This document shows positions 33,023 to 42,442 of a DNA stretch of 59,190 nt, one piece after another (position 1 is the stretch's first letter; each line of letters opens with the position of its first letter). The notes under the pieces are model-generated. The model did no database searches. It was given only the letters and a program-made list of their open reading frames with translations, and was not told where the DNA came from. Origin of the DNA: Bacilli bacterium (GTDB taxonomy: Bacteria; Bacillota_I; Bacilli_A; RF39; UBA660); assembly GCA_017459965.1 (NCBI GenBank), contig JAFUBW010000014.1:139984-199173 (forward strand), in the 5' to 3' direction. The translations under genes were made by a program, and so were the position numbers.

Positions 33023-33334
33023 ATGCAGGATAATGATTTTAGAGCAAAGCAATTTATGCCATTTGATTCACTTAAAGGTTTTTATGATATGATTAAATAT
33101 CAAGAAATAAATATAAAAAATAAAAAAGTATTATCTGATGATACATATAATTATTTAAATGAACAAATTAAAACTATAAATAAAGGTGAAATGGTTACTA
33201 TAAATTATTATCATAATATAGATTATATTAATACAACTGATATAGTAAAGAAAATAGATAATATAAATAAAAAAATATATTTAAAAAATAGTATTATCTC
33301 ATTTAGTGATATTATTGATATAAAAATTATTTAA
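33023..33334 (+). CDS. YolD-like protein
   Basis: This 103-residue protein has the YolD family start RAKQFMPFDSLKGFYDMI and a beta-rich C-terminal part. In B. subtilis and relatives a YolD-like gene is paired with UvrX/YqjW polymerases and may limit or assist the polymerase; the mechanism is not known. It begins nine bases after the polymerase stop with AGGTGA, so the two form a cassette. Its end overlaps the convergent spoVB-like gene by 8 bp. Confidence 0.9.
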   Translation: MQDNDFRAKQFMPFDSLKGFYDMIKYQEINIKNKKVLSDDTYNYLNEQIKTINKGEMVTINYYHNIDYINTTDIVKKIDNINKKIYLKNSIISFSDIIDIKII

Positions 33335-34616
33335 ATATTTTTTTAACCTTTATAATATTAAATAAAGTAACATAAATAATATTTATTATTGTAGGTATAA
33401 TTAAAGTATAAATACCAATATGCATATAAGATAGTACTATCATAAGAAATATTTTAATAAATATTCCTATTAATGTAGAATTAAATGCATCTTTTGACAT
33501 ATTTAGGGCTTGCATAACAGAAACAAGTGGACCTTGAATATAATAAAGAAGAAAAAATGGCGCAAGCACTCTAATATAATTAATTCCTTCGTTTGTATCA
33601 TATATAAATTTCATACAAAATTCTGGGAATATAATCAATAATATAGTAAAAATTAATCCTATAATAAATGAGATAGATAAAGATTGTTTTATCTTTCTTT
33701 TTATATATTCTATTTTATTATTTACATACCCATTACTTATTACTGGTATAGTTGCTTGCGATATTGCCATAGAAAAAAATGATGGCATTAAAAGTAGTGG
33801 CATAACATATCCAGTTAAAACACCATATTCATATGTAATAAAATTATTTGTATAACCATTCATTAAAAGAAATGTTGTAAGAATAATTGGTTCAAAAAAA
33901 TATCCAATGGTGCCTATTACTCTAGAACCAGTAGTAGGAATTGATATATTTAAAATATCTTTCATAACTTCAAAATCAGGTTTTATATATTCTTTATTTA
34001 TTTTTATTTTTTTTGGTAAAAAGAAATATAAAATTATTATAGATAAAGTTTCACTTAATATATTAGTAAGAATAATAAAATTAATAGTAAAAATTTGACC
34101 ATAATCAATAATTATAGGTAGTATTAACATATAAATAACTATTCTAAGTACTTGTTCAAATGTATTAGATATAACATGTGGAAGCATGTTTTCTTTTCCA
34201 AAAAAATAACCTCTAACTATAGACGATATACTAATAAATGGCAAAGTAAATCCAATACACATTATTGGTATTTTTAAATCATTGTTATGAAGCATATTTG
34301 CGATAATAGGTGATATAAATATAACTAATATCATAAGAATAAATGTAAGTATTAAAGACATAAAAATGGATGAGAACACTATTTTTTTATTATTACCTTT
34401 ATCTTCAGAAACAAGTTTACTAATAGAAACAGGAAATCCTCCTTGAGATAATGTAATAAACAAATTAAATGTTGGCATAATCATCATATATAATCCTAAA
34501 GTTTTAGTACCTATATTTCTGGTTAAAATAATTTTTAAAATCATACCTAAAACTTTAGTTAAAAAGCCTCCAATAAGTAAAATAATTGTACTTTTAATGA
34601 ATTTACTTTTTCTCAT
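33327..34616 (-). CDS. spoVB: SpoVB-like lipid/polysaccharide flippase (MOP superfamily)
   Basis: This 429-residue protein has about 12-14 membrane helices and belongs to the MOP exporter superfamily with MurJ, Wzx and SpoVB. The start KSTIILLIGGFLTKVLGMILKIILTRNIGTK and the segments QGGFPVSISKLVSED and RGYFFGKENMLPHVISNTFEQVLRI are typical of the SpoVB/YtgP branch. SpoVB is thought to move lipid-linked precursors for the spore cortex. It could instead be a MurJ-type flippase for vegetative cell wall; the sequence does not separate these. Gene order (near yrbG and comN/secDF) matches B. subtilis spoVB. It is transcribed alone and its 3' end overlaps the YolD gene. Confidence 0.82.
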   Translation of the reverse strand: MRKSKFIKSTIILLIGGFLTKVLGMILKIILTRNIGTKTLGLYMMIMPTFNLFITLSQGGFPVSISKLVSEDKGNNKKIVFSSIFMSLILTFILMILVIFISPIIANMLHNNDLKIPIMCIGFTLPFISISSIVRGYFFGKENMLPHVISNTFEQVLRIVIYMLILPIIIDYGQIFTINFIILTNILSETLSIIILYFFLPKKIKINKEYIKPDFEVMKDILNISIPTTGSRVIGTIGYFFEPIILTTFLLMNGYTNNFITYEYGVLTGYVMPLLLMPSFFSMAISQATIPVISNGYVNNKIEYIKRKIKQSLSISFIIGLIFTILLIIFPEFCMKFIYDTNEGINYIRVLAPFFLLYYIQGPLVSVMQALNMSKDAFNSTLIGIFIKIFLMIVLSYMHIGIYTLIIPTIINIIYVTLFNIIKVKKIFK

Positions 34617-34657
34617 ATTAAAAATATATGAGTAAAGAATATTTTTTATAATAATTA

Positions 34658-34666
34658 TGTTATAAT
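34658..34666 (+). promoter_or_regulatory. Extended -10 promoter of the pseudokinase-like gene
   Basis: TGTTATAAT (34658-34666) is 18 bases before the start codon and diverges from spoVB. Confidence 0.55.
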
Positions 34667-34684
34667 TAATTCGGAGGTTTATAT

Positions 34685-35500
34685 ATGAAAGACATAAAAA
34701 TAAATGTTAGAAATATTGATGAAAAATTTAAAGAAGGGCTTGAAAGTACAGTATATTACTATAATGATAAAGAATTATATGACACACCAGTTTTATATAA
34801 AAGATATAAATCAATTGAATATATAAAAGATTATTATGGTGATATATCTAATAATATATTTGAAAATAAACATAATAAATTATTAATGATTTCTAATTTA
34901 AATTGTTTTAAAGATGAAGTGAAAATATTAGATTCAGGTTTTGAAAAAAATAAATTTAGTGGCTATACAATGATTAAAAGTGATTTAAAACCTATAAAAT
35001 CAACTGCCTGGGTTAATAATAAATATAATAAAAGATATTTAAAACCTAATAAAGAAGAATTATCAATTGAAGAAAAAATTAAATATTTAAAACTTATTAG
35101 AAATAAAATTGAAAAGTTAAACAAAAATAATATTTATATTGGTAATTTTAATTATGATAATTTTTTAGTATCTGATGACATAAATGAATTAAAATTATGT
35201 GATTTAGATAACTTTAAAATAGGTAATTATGATTTTGATAGTAAAACTGACTCAGTTAAAAAATTTGAAAATGTTTTTATGAATGATTCAGAAGCTATGA
35301 AAGGAATAGATTCATATTGTTTTAATATATTTACACTTGCTATTTTATATGATAAATCTAATTTTACAATACTTAGAAACTTAGATGATATTGAACTTCC
35401 AAGTGCACTTGAAAGTATTGAAAATGATAAAATATTAGAAAGTGTAAAAAAATTAGATAAAACTTATAATCCAAAATTCTTAATAGATAAATTTAGATAA
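34685..35500 (+). CDS. Protein-kinase-like fold protein, probably catalytically dead
   Basis: This 271-residue protein looks like a degenerate kinase. The segment IGNFNYDNFLV near residue 152 occupies the place of the catalytic loop (HGDLxPxNILV in active kinases), but the catalytic Asp is replaced by Asn154. A following CDLDNF (Asp173, Asp175) stands for the metal-binding DFG/DFD motif. The N-terminal lobe has the beta-rich start VRNIDEKFKEGLESTVYYYND and an upstream YKRYKS that could carry the Lys. The family is unfamiliar to me. It has a CGGAGG site, an upstream extended -10 and a terminator, and stands between spoVB and comN. Confidence 0.5.
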   Translation: MKDIKINVRNIDEKFKEGLESTVYYYNDKELYDTPVLYKRYKSIEYIKDYYGDISNNIFENKHNKLLMISNLNCFKDEVKILDSGFEKNKFSGYTMIKSDLKPIKSTAWVNNKYNKRYLKPNKEELSIEEKIKYLKLIRNKIEKLNKNNIYIGNFNYDNFLVSDDINELKLCDLDNFKIGNYDFDSKTDSVKKFENVFMNDSEAMKGIDSYCFNIFTLAILYDKSNFTILRNLDDIELPSALESIENDKILESVKKLDKTYNPKFLIDKFR

Positions 35501-35533
35501 TCATATGTTTTTAAATAAATATATGATTTTTTT
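35499..35533 (+). terminator. Terminator of the pseudokinase-like gene
   Basis: AATCATAT pairs with ATATGATT across a 14-base loop and is followed by T residues. Confidence 0.75.
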
Positions 35534-35596
35534 CTTTTAAAAAAATTGATTTTGTTTTATAATTATATTGGAAACAAAAAAATAAGGTGACTGTTT

Positions 35597-35818
35597 ATGA
35601 ATATTGAATTTAAAGATATAAAAGAATTATATAAAAGGGTATTGCCTGCTTTAAGAGTAAAGAAAAGATTATTTTTAAAAAAAGGTATAAAAATAAATGA
35701 AGAAGATATCTTTGAATATCTAGCAAGAGAAAAATGGTCAAAAGCAAACAATTTAACATTAAGTGATATTGTTAGTGATATTATTAATGTAAAAGATGAT
35801 GTATTTATAGGAAGGTGA
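35597..35818 (+). CDS. comN: ComN-like post-transcriptional regulator
   Basis: This 73-residue protein matches the Post_transc_reg family. The line LYKRVLPALRVKKRLFLKKGIKINEEDIFEYLAREKWSKA...LSDIVSDIIN is the family pattern. In B. subtilis ComN (YrzD) acts on the comE mRNA and localises with DivIVA. The same gene order, next to secDF and the spoVB area, occurs there. It is co-transcribed with secDF, which starts 4 bases after it. Confidence 0.82.
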   Translation: MNIEFKDIKELYKRVLPALRVKKRLFLKKGIKINEEDIFEYLAREKWSKANNLTLSDIVSDIINVKDDVFIGR

Positions 35819-35822
35819 AAAA

Positions 35823-38426
35823 ATGAATTTAGCAGTTACAGTAATTAGTATATTAATATCATATTTGTTATCTAGTTTTATTGTTTCAAGAATATTTAAA
35901 AAAGCAAAGATAAATGAAATACTTGCATATATACCAATTTATAATTTTATTAAACTATTATCTCTAGTAGATTTTAAATGGTATTATATATTTGGATTTA
36001 TTATTAGTCCAGTAAATATATGGCTATGGATATATCTAAATATTAAACTTGGTAAAAAATTTAATAAATCAAATGCATTTATAATTGGAATGATAATTTT
36101 ACCAATAATATTTTATATAATACTTGCATTTAATAAAGATGAATATGATTTTAAAGTAGATTTTGATAAAAAAGGATTTCATCTTACAACTACATTAGTT
36201 GCTATGATAACAGTAGCTTTTGTATCAACTATATCAATTCCTTATATATTTAATAATATAACAAAAGGACTTGATCTTGCTGGTGGATTTGAAATACTTT
36301 ATCAAGTATCATCTGCAGATAAAAAAAGTAAACTAACTAAAGAAGATTTAGAATCTGCATATAAAACAATGATGAGAAGAATTGATAAACTTGGAGTATC
36401 AGAGCCTGAAATATCTATTGAAGGTAATGATAAAATAAGAGTAAAACTTGCTGGTGTTACTGATCCAGATGAAGCAAGAAATTATATTACAGTAACAGGC
36501 GAACTTACATTTAGAGATTCATCTGATAATAAACTTATGGATAAAGATGTAATATCAGGAGCTAAAATATCTCAAGATGATTCAGGTAATCCTGCTATAC
36601 TTTTAAATGTAAAAAACAAAGATTTATTTTATGAACAAACAGAAAAAATTAGTCAAACAGAAGATCAATTAATAGTAATTTGGCTTGATTATGATAAATC
36701 AATGGGTGATAGTTATAAAACAGCTGATTGTGGAAATTTTGAAAATGAAAATACAGTTAAATGTTTATCAGCAGCAACTGTTAGACAAGGATTTTCATCT
36801 AATGTAATTATTCAAGGTAATTTTACATATGAACAAGCAAAATCATTAGTGGATTTAATTAATTCTGGTTCATCAAATGTAAAATATAAAGAAATATCAT
36901 CTAAAACAGTAACAAGTGCATTCGGAGAAAACTCACTTACAAAAACAGAAATTGCAGGTGTAATAGGGGTTTCACTTATTATAGTATTTTTAATAATATT
37001 TTATAGATTCTCAGGTTTTATTTCATCACTTTCAGTACTTATATATTCATGTATGACACTTTTAATATTCTATTTGATTGATGGGGTGCTTACACTTACT
37101 GGTATAGCTGCATTACTTCTTGGTATAGGTATGGCAGTTGATGCGTGTGTTATTACAAATGAAAGAATAAAAGAAGAACTAAGAAAAGGAAGAAGTTTAA
37201 AAACAGCGTTTATTAATGGTAATAAAAACTCGTTTTCTTCAATACTTGATTCAAATATTACTACATTAATTATCGCTTTAGTATTATTTGCATTTGGGGA
37301 AAGTAGTGTTAAGGGATTCGCAACAATGCTTATTATTAACTTACTTATGACAATGTTTATAATAATATTAATTAATAGATCAATTATGAAATTATTTGTA
37401 AATACTGATTATTTTGAAGGAAAAGAAAAAGCATTTGTAAACTTTAATAAAGATAAAAAAATAAAAGAAAGAAAATTTAGTTTTGTTAAAAACTTTACTA
37501 AAAGATTAATCGTACCAATAACAGTATTTATATTAGGTATAATAGTAACAATAATTACAGGTGTAAATTTAGGTGTTGATTTTAAAGGAGGATCTGATAT
37601 ATCAATAGTGTCTGATAAAACTTTAAATGAAGATACAATTCAAAAAGATATTAAAACACTTGGTTATACAATATCTGATATAAATTTAACAAATAATAAT
37701 AAAACAGTTTATGTAAAAATAAATGAAGTATTAGGTAAAGAAAAAATAAAAACAACTAAACATACATTTGAAGAAAAATATAATGCTAAAACTGAAATAT
37801 CAGTTGTATCTAATGTTGTTAAAAGAGACTTGATCAAAAATACAATAATTGCATTAATAGCAGCATTCCTTGCAATAGTAGTTTATATATCATTTAGATA
37901 TAAATTCTCTTTTGCTATTTCTGCTTTAATTGCTCTTGTTCATGATATATTGATTATGTTTAGTCTATTTTCAATCTTTAATCTAGAAATAAATACAATG
38001 CTTGTGGTTGCAATTCTTACGATAGTAGGATATTCAATTAATAACACAATTGTAATATTTGATAGAATTAGAGAGAATTTAGGCAATTCATCAAAAGTAA
38101 AATCAAAAGAAGAACTAGAAATTATAGTTGATAATTCGGTATCTCAAACATTATTTAGAAGTATTAATACAACAATAACAACTTTAATACCAATAATTGT
38201 TTTACTTATATTTGGTGAAAAAGCGATATATGAATTTAATATTGCAATTCTATTTGGTTTAATAGCTGGATTTTATTCTTCAGTATTATTATCATCTCAA
38301 ATATGGTATAGAATTGAATTAAAATCATTAAATCCTAAGAAAAATAATAAAAAGAAAAACAATAAAAAGAAGAAAAAAGAAGTAAAAGAACTTGATGAAT
38401 TATTAGTAAAAGGTATTAATTCTTAA
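35823..38426 (+). CDS. secDF: SecDF translocase protein (SecD-SecF fusion)
   Basis: SecDF uses the proton gradient to pull secreted proteins through SecYEG. The 867-residue protein is a fusion. SecD begins near residue 118 (TLVAMITVAFV... KGLDLAGGFEILYQV) with its periplasmic P1 domain and a five-helix bundle (GIAALLLGIGMAVDACVITNERIKEEL). SecF follows from about 545 (TGVNLGVDFKGGSDI, ALVHDILIMFS, GYSINNTIVIFDRIREN). Residues 1-115 are unusual: three or four extra helices with YIPIYNFIKLLSLVDFKWYY that resemble the DUF5684 membrane module, ahead of SecD's own first helix. The C-terminus is a Lys/Asn-rich tail. It is the second gene after comN. Confidence 0.95.
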   Translation: MNLAVTVISILISYLLSSFIVSRIFKKAKINEILAYIPIYNFIKLLSLVDFKWYYIFGFIISPVNIWLWIYLNIKLGKKFNKSNAFIIGMIILPIIFYIILAFNKDEYDFKVDFDKKGFHLTTTLVAMITVAFVSTISIPYIFNNITKGLDLAGGFEILYQVSSADKKSKLTKEDLESAYKTMMRRIDKLGVSEPEISIEGNDKIRVKLAGVTDPDEARNYITVTGELTFRDSSDNKLMDKDVISGAKISQDDSGNPAILLNVKNKDLFYEQTEKISQTEDQLIVIWLDYDKSMGDSYKTADCGNFENENTVKCLSAATVRQGFSSNVIIQGNFTYEQAKSLVDLINSGSSNVKYKEISSKTVTSAFGENSLTKTEIAGVIGVSLIIVFLIIFYRFSGFISSLSVLIYSCMTLLIFYLIDGVLTLTGIAALLLGIGMAVDACVITNERIKEELRKGRSLKTAFINGNKNSFSSILDSNITTLIIALVLFAFGESSVKGFATMLIINLLMTMFIIILINRSIMKLFVNTDYFEGKEKAFVNFNKDKKIKERKFSFVKNFTKRLIVPITVFILGIIVTIITGVNLGVDFKGGSDISIVSDKTLNEDTIQKDIKTLGYTISDINLTNNNKTVYVKINEVLGKEKIKTTKHTFEEKYNAKTEISVVSNVVKRDLIKNTIIALIAAFLAIVVYISFRYKFSFAISALIALVHDILIMFSLFSIFNLEINTMLVVAILTIVGYSINNTIVIFDRIRENLGNSSKVKSKEELEIIVDNSVSQTLFRSINTTITTLIPIIVLLIFGEKAIYEFNIAILFGLIAGFYSSVLLSSQIWYRIELKSLNPKKNNKKKNNKKKKKEVKELDELLVKGINS

Positions 38427-38442
38427 AAAAGGAATGATAAAT

Positions 38443-40584
38443 TTGAAAAAAGAAATAAGTACACTTGACGAATTAATTGAAGCATCTAGTTATATAACTA
38501 ACGAAGATGAAATTATAATAATTAAAAAGGCATATGAATATGCTAAAAAAATACATAAAGGACAAAAAAGGTTATCGGGTGAAGATTATATACTTCATCC
38601 TTTAAATGTTGCATATATTTTAACAAGTTTAGAGGCAGATTCTGATACACTTGCTACCGCTTTAATGCATGATGTTATTCATAAGGGAAGTGGTAATATA
38701 GATGATATAAAAAAAGAATTTGGTGAAGATATTTCAAATTTAGTTGAAGGAATAACAACAATTAATAAATTATCTTTATCTGCAGAAAATGAAAATGCAA
38801 TTAACTATTATAAAAAGATATTAGTTGGTTTAACTGAAGATGTAAGAATTATAATAATTAAACTTGCTGAGCGTTGTCATAACATGAGAACACTTTATGC
38901 AATTCCAAAAGATAAACAATCACTAAAAGCAAAAGAAACTCTTGAAATACTTGCACCAATTGCCCATAGATTAGGATTATCTTATATAAAAGCTGAACTT
39001 GAAGAATTATCATTAAAATACTATAAACCAGATGCTTATGAATCAGTTGAAGAACTATTAAATAATACAAAAGAAGAAAGGGAAGCTTCTGTAAATGAAA
39101 TGAAAAAAAGAGTATCTGAGATACTTTTAGATAATGATATTTCATTTGAAATAAAAGGAAGAGCTAAATCTATATATTCAATATATAATAAACTTCAAAA
39201 AGGAAAAAAGTTTGAAGATATATATGACATATACGCACTTAGAGTAATAGTAAATAAAAAAATCGAGTGTTACCAGGTATTAGGTTTAATACACGCAAAA
39301 TATAAACCAATCCCTAATAGATTTAAAGATTATATAGCAAATCCTAAAAACAATATGTATCAATCACTACATACAACTGTGTTTGGGTTTGATGGTAAAC
39401 CTTATGAAATACAAATTAGGACTAAAGAAATGGATAAGGTTGCAGAAAAAGGAATCGCATCACATTGGTCATATAAAGAACAAGGTAAAAAGATACAAAG
39501 TTCAATGGAACATAAGTTACAAGTTTTTAGAAATATAATAGAATTAAATAGTGATGAAATAACTGATGAAGAATTTGTAAAATCTGTAAAAAATGAAATA
39601 CTTGGTGAAAATATTTATGTTTATACGCCAAAAGGGGATGTTTATGAACTTCCAAAAGGATCTACTCCAATAGATTTTGCATATAGAGTACATACAAAAA
39701 TTGGAGAAACAATGGTTGGTGCATTAGTTAATGAATCAATTGTTCCTTTAAACTTTGAACTTCATACAGGGGATATAGTTAAAATAAATACTAATAAAAC
39801 TTCAACACCTTCCAAAGAATGGCTAACTATTGCTAAAAGTAATCAAGCTAAAAATAAAATAAAAGCATTTTTTTCTAAACTTGATAAAGAAGAAGCTATT
39901 AATAAAGGAAAAGATTCATTAAATAAAGAACTTAGAAGAAAGAAAATCTCAACTGATAATTTTAATAGTTCAATAAGCATTGTTTTAAAAGAACTTAAAA
40001 TTAAAGATGAAAATGAATTATATTTTGGTATTGGTACTGGTAAATTTGCTCCTAATACTATTATAAATATTGTAAATAATGACGAATTTGATAAAGAAGA
40101 ATTTTATCTTAATAAAATTTCTAACAAAAATGTTAAAGACATTGAACTTAAAAATGATATTTTAGTAAGTGGTATAGATAACATTAAAGTAACACTTGCA
40201 CATTGTTGTAGACCTGTTAAAGGTGATGAGATAGTAGGTTACATTTCGAGAGGTAATGGTGTTATTGTGCATAATAAAATATGTAATAATATTAAAGATG
40301 TTTCCGATAGATTAATTGATGTATCATGGAATAATAATATTGTATCTAAATTTAAAACTAATATTGTTGTAATAACAAACAAAAAAGAAAATATTCTTTT
40401 GGATATTATTACTAAAACAAGTGGTTTAAATATAAATATTATAAAAGTAGATACAAAGAATTATGAAAATGATATTAAATACAAATTAACAATTGAAGTT
40501 GAAGATTTAGAAAAATTAAATAAATACATATATCAACTTTCTCAAATTAAGGATATAACTAAAGTAGAAAGAATATTAAAATAA
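38443..40584 (+). CDS. rel: Bifunctional (p)ppGpp synthase/hydrolase RelA/SpoT
   Basis: This long RSH enzyme makes and degrades (p)ppGpp in the stringent response. The TTG at 38443 sits 9 bases after AAGGA and gives 713 residues; an ATG nine bases upstream abuts the ribosome site and would add three. The hydrolase HD domain is intact (HPLNVAYILTSL, ALMHDVIHKG, LAERCHNMRTL). The synthetase domain has GRAKSIYSIYNKLQKG, YDIYALRVIV, KDYIANPKNNMYQSLHTTV and EIQIRTKEMD. TGS (VYTPKGDVYELPKGSTPIDFAY), a conserved Cys-containing region (HCCRPVKGDEIVGY) and a C-terminal ACT domain follow. It comes after secDF, as in B. subtilis, although recJ and apt are missing between them. Confidence 0.96.
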   Translation: MKKEISTLDELIEASSYITNEDEIIIIKKAYEYAKKIHKGQKRLSGEDYILHPLNVAYILTSLEADSDTLATALMHDVIHKGSGNIDDIKKEFGEDISNLVEGITTINKLSLSAENENAINYYKKILVGLTEDVRIIIIKLAERCHNMRTLYAIPKDKQSLKAKETLEILAPIAHRLGLSYIKAELEELSLKYYKPDAYESVEELLNNTKEEREASVNEMKKRVSEILLDNDISFEIKGRAKSIYSIYNKLQKGKKFEDIYDIYALRVIVNKKIECYQVLGLIHAKYKPIPNRFKDYIANPKNNMYQSLHTTVFGFDGKPYEIQIRTKEMDKVAEKGIASHWSYKEQGKKIQSSMEHKLQVFRNIIELNSDEITDEEFVKSVKNEILGENIYVYTPKGDVYELPKGSTPIDFAYRVHTKIGETMVGALVNESIVPLNFELHTGDIVKINTNKTSTPSKEWLTIAKSNQAKNKIKAFFSKLDKEEAINKGKDSLNKELRRKKISTDNFNSSISIVLKELKIKDENELYFGIGTGKFAPNTIINIVNNDEFDKEEFYLNKISNKNVKDIELKNDILVSGIDNIKVTLAHCCRPVKGDEIVGYISRGNGVIVHNKICNNIKDVSDRLIDVSWNNNIVSKFKTNIVVITNKKENILLDIITKTSGLNINIIKVDTKNYENDIKYKLTIEVEDLEKLNKYIYQLSQIKDITKVERILK

Positions 40585-40633
40585 AGAAAATGTTAAATAA
40601 TTAAAATATATATTTAAAACATTTTCTTTTTTT
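40583..40633 (+). terminator. Terminator of rel
   Basis: AAAGAAAATGTT (40583-40594) pairs with AACATTTTCTTT (40618-40629), followed by T residues. The loop is AT-rich. Confidence 0.85.
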
Positions 40634-40641
40634 GATATAAT
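40633..40641 (+). promoter_or_regulatory. Extended -10 promoter of proS
   Basis: TGATATAAT (40633-40641) directly follows the rel terminator T-run and lies 21 bases before the proS start. Confidence 0.6.
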
Positions 40642-40662
40642 AATTTTTAGGAAGTGATTCTA

Positions 40663-42363
40663 ATGAAATTAAAAAATAGTTTCTTTTATACAATTAGAGA
40701 AGATATAAAAGACGAAGAAAGTGTCAGTGGGAATTTACTTGCAAGATCTGGTATGATAAAAAAAACATCGTCTGGAGTGTATTCTTATATGCCACTTGGA
40801 TATAAAGTTTTAAAGAATATAGAAAACATAGTTAGAGAAGAAATGGATGAAATTAATTCTCAAGAACTTTTAATGCCATCTCTTATACAAGAAGATATAT
40901 ATGCATCTGCGAAAAGATTAGATTCATTTGGAAGTTCAATGTTTAAACTTAAAGATAGATATGATAAAAGTTATTGTCTTGGACCTACACACGAAGAATT
41001 ATTTACATTAACAGCCAAAAATATGGTTAGATCATTTAAAGACTTACCATTTAGTTTATATCAAATTCAAACTAAATTTAGAGATGAAGCAAGACCAAGA
41101 TATGGACTTATCAGAGTAAGAGAGTTTTTAATGAAAGATGCATATTCATTTGATAAAGATCTAGAAGGGTTAGAAGTTTCATATAATAATATGTATAATG
41201 CATATAAAAAAATTTTTACTAGAATGGGTATAGATTATAGAATAGTAAAAGCAGATACAGGTGCAATGGGAGGAATACTTTCTGAAGAATTTCAAGCAAT
41301 TACTGATATAGGAGAAGATACATTAGTATTTTGTGAAAATTGCGATTTTTCATCAAATTTAGAAGTATGTGAATCTATTGTTTCTAATATAGAAAGTGCT
41401 GAAAAAAAATTAGATAAAGATTTAATAGAAACACCTAATGTAAAATCAATTGATGATGTTAGTAAATTTCTTAATGAAGCACCTTCTAAATTAGTAAAAT
41501 CATTAATATATAATATAGATGGTAAATTATATTTAATTTTAGTAAAAGGCGATGCAGAAGTTAATTTAACTAAACTATCTAAATTAATGAATACCGAAAA
41601 TATTTCTATGGCAACAGATGAAGAAATATATAAATTAAATACAGTTAAAGGTTTTGTAGGGCCTATTGACATAAATTTACCTATAATTATGGATAATGAA
41701 GTATCTACTATGGTTAATTTTGTAGTAGGTGCTAATAAAAAGGATTATCATTATAAAAATGTTAATATTGATGATTTTAAGGCAGATATTATATCTGATA
41801 TTAGAAATGTTAAAGAAGGAGATATGTGTCCTAAATGCGCATCAAAATTAAAATTTAAAAAAGGTATTGAAATAGGCAATACATTTAAATTAGGAACAAA
41901 ATATTCAGAATGTTTAGATTTAGTTTATGCAGATACTGATAATACTTTAAAACCTGTTGTAATGGGTTGTTATGGGATAGGTATTGGAAGATGTTTATCT
42001 GCCATAGTTGAACAAAATAATGATGAAAAAGGTATAATTTGGCCAATGAATATCGCTCCATATAAAGTAGCTATAGTAATTGTTGATACAAATAATGAAT
42101 CTCAGATGGAAGCTGCTAATCATCTATATAATGAATTTAGAAAAGAAAATATAGAAGTTATGTTAGATGATAGAAAAGAAAGAGTAGGAGTTAAATTTAA
42201 TGATATGGATTTAATTGGAATTCCAATTAGAATAACAATTGGTAAAAAAATCGATGAACATATTTGTGAACTTAAACTAAGAAATGAAGAAGAAATAAAT
42301 GAAATATCTATATTTGATGTATTATATAAAGTACAAGATATAATTGAAGAAAAAAATATATAA
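40663..42363 (+). CDS. proS: Proline--tRNA ligase (bacterial type with editing domain)
   Basis: This class II synthetase charges tRNA-Pro. The 566 residues show motif 1 (GVYSYMPLGYKVLKNIENIVREEM), motif 2 (KFRDEARPRYGLIRVREFLMKDAYSFD), a YbaK-like editing insertion (about 225-385, APSKLVKSLIYNIDGKLYLILVKGDAEVN), motif 3 (VMGCYGIGIGRCLSAIVEQ) and a C-terminal anticodon-binding domain (APYKVAIVIVDT). The editing domain clears mischarged Ala-tRNA-Pro. I chose ATG 40663, preceded by AGGAAGTGA. It is a single-gene unit with no T-box. Confidence 0.97.
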   Translation: MKLKNSFFYTIREDIKDEESVSGNLLARSGMIKKTSSGVYSYMPLGYKVLKNIENIVREEMDEINSQELLMPSLIQEDIYASAKRLDSFGSSMFKLKDRYDKSYCLGPTHEELFTLTAKNMVRSFKDLPFSLYQIQTKFRDEARPRYGLIRVREFLMKDAYSFDKDLEGLEVSYNNMYNAYKKIFTRMGIDYRIVKADTGAMGGILSEEFQAITDIGEDTLVFCENCDFSSNLEVCESIVSNIESAEKKLDKDLIETPNVKSIDDVSKFLNEAPSKLVKSLIYNIDGKLYLILVKGDAEVNLTKLSKLMNTENISMATDEEIYKLNTVKGFVGPIDINLPIIMDNEVSTMVNFVVGANKKDYHYKNVNIDDFKADIISDIRNVKEGDMCPKCASKLKFKKGIEIGNTFKLGTKYSECLDLVYADTDNTLKPVVMGCYGIGIGRCLSAIVEQNNDEKGIIWPMNIAPYKVAIVIVDTNNESQMEAANHLYNEFRKENIEVMLDDRKERVGVKFNDMDLIGIPIRITIGKKIDEHICELKLRNEEEINEISIFDVLYKVQDIIEEKNI

Positions 42364-42367
42364 TTTT

Positions 42368-42394
42368 AAGACTATTTAAAATAGTCTTTTTTTT
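42368..42394 (+). terminator. Terminator of proS
   Basis: AAGACTAT pairs with ATAGTCTT around TTAAA, followed by T residues. Confidence 0.88.
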
Positions 42395-42411
42395 CGACAT
42401 ATTTTTTAAAT

Positions 42412-42420
42412 TGATATGAT
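42412..42420 (+). promoter_or_regulatory. Possible extended -10 of the radC-mre-spoIVF operon
   Basis: TGATATGAT (42412-42420) lies 22 bases before the first gene; TCGACA at 42394-42399 could be a -35 at a short 15-base spacing. Confidence 0.45.
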
Positions 42421-42442
42421 TATTATAGATATAGGTGATAAT

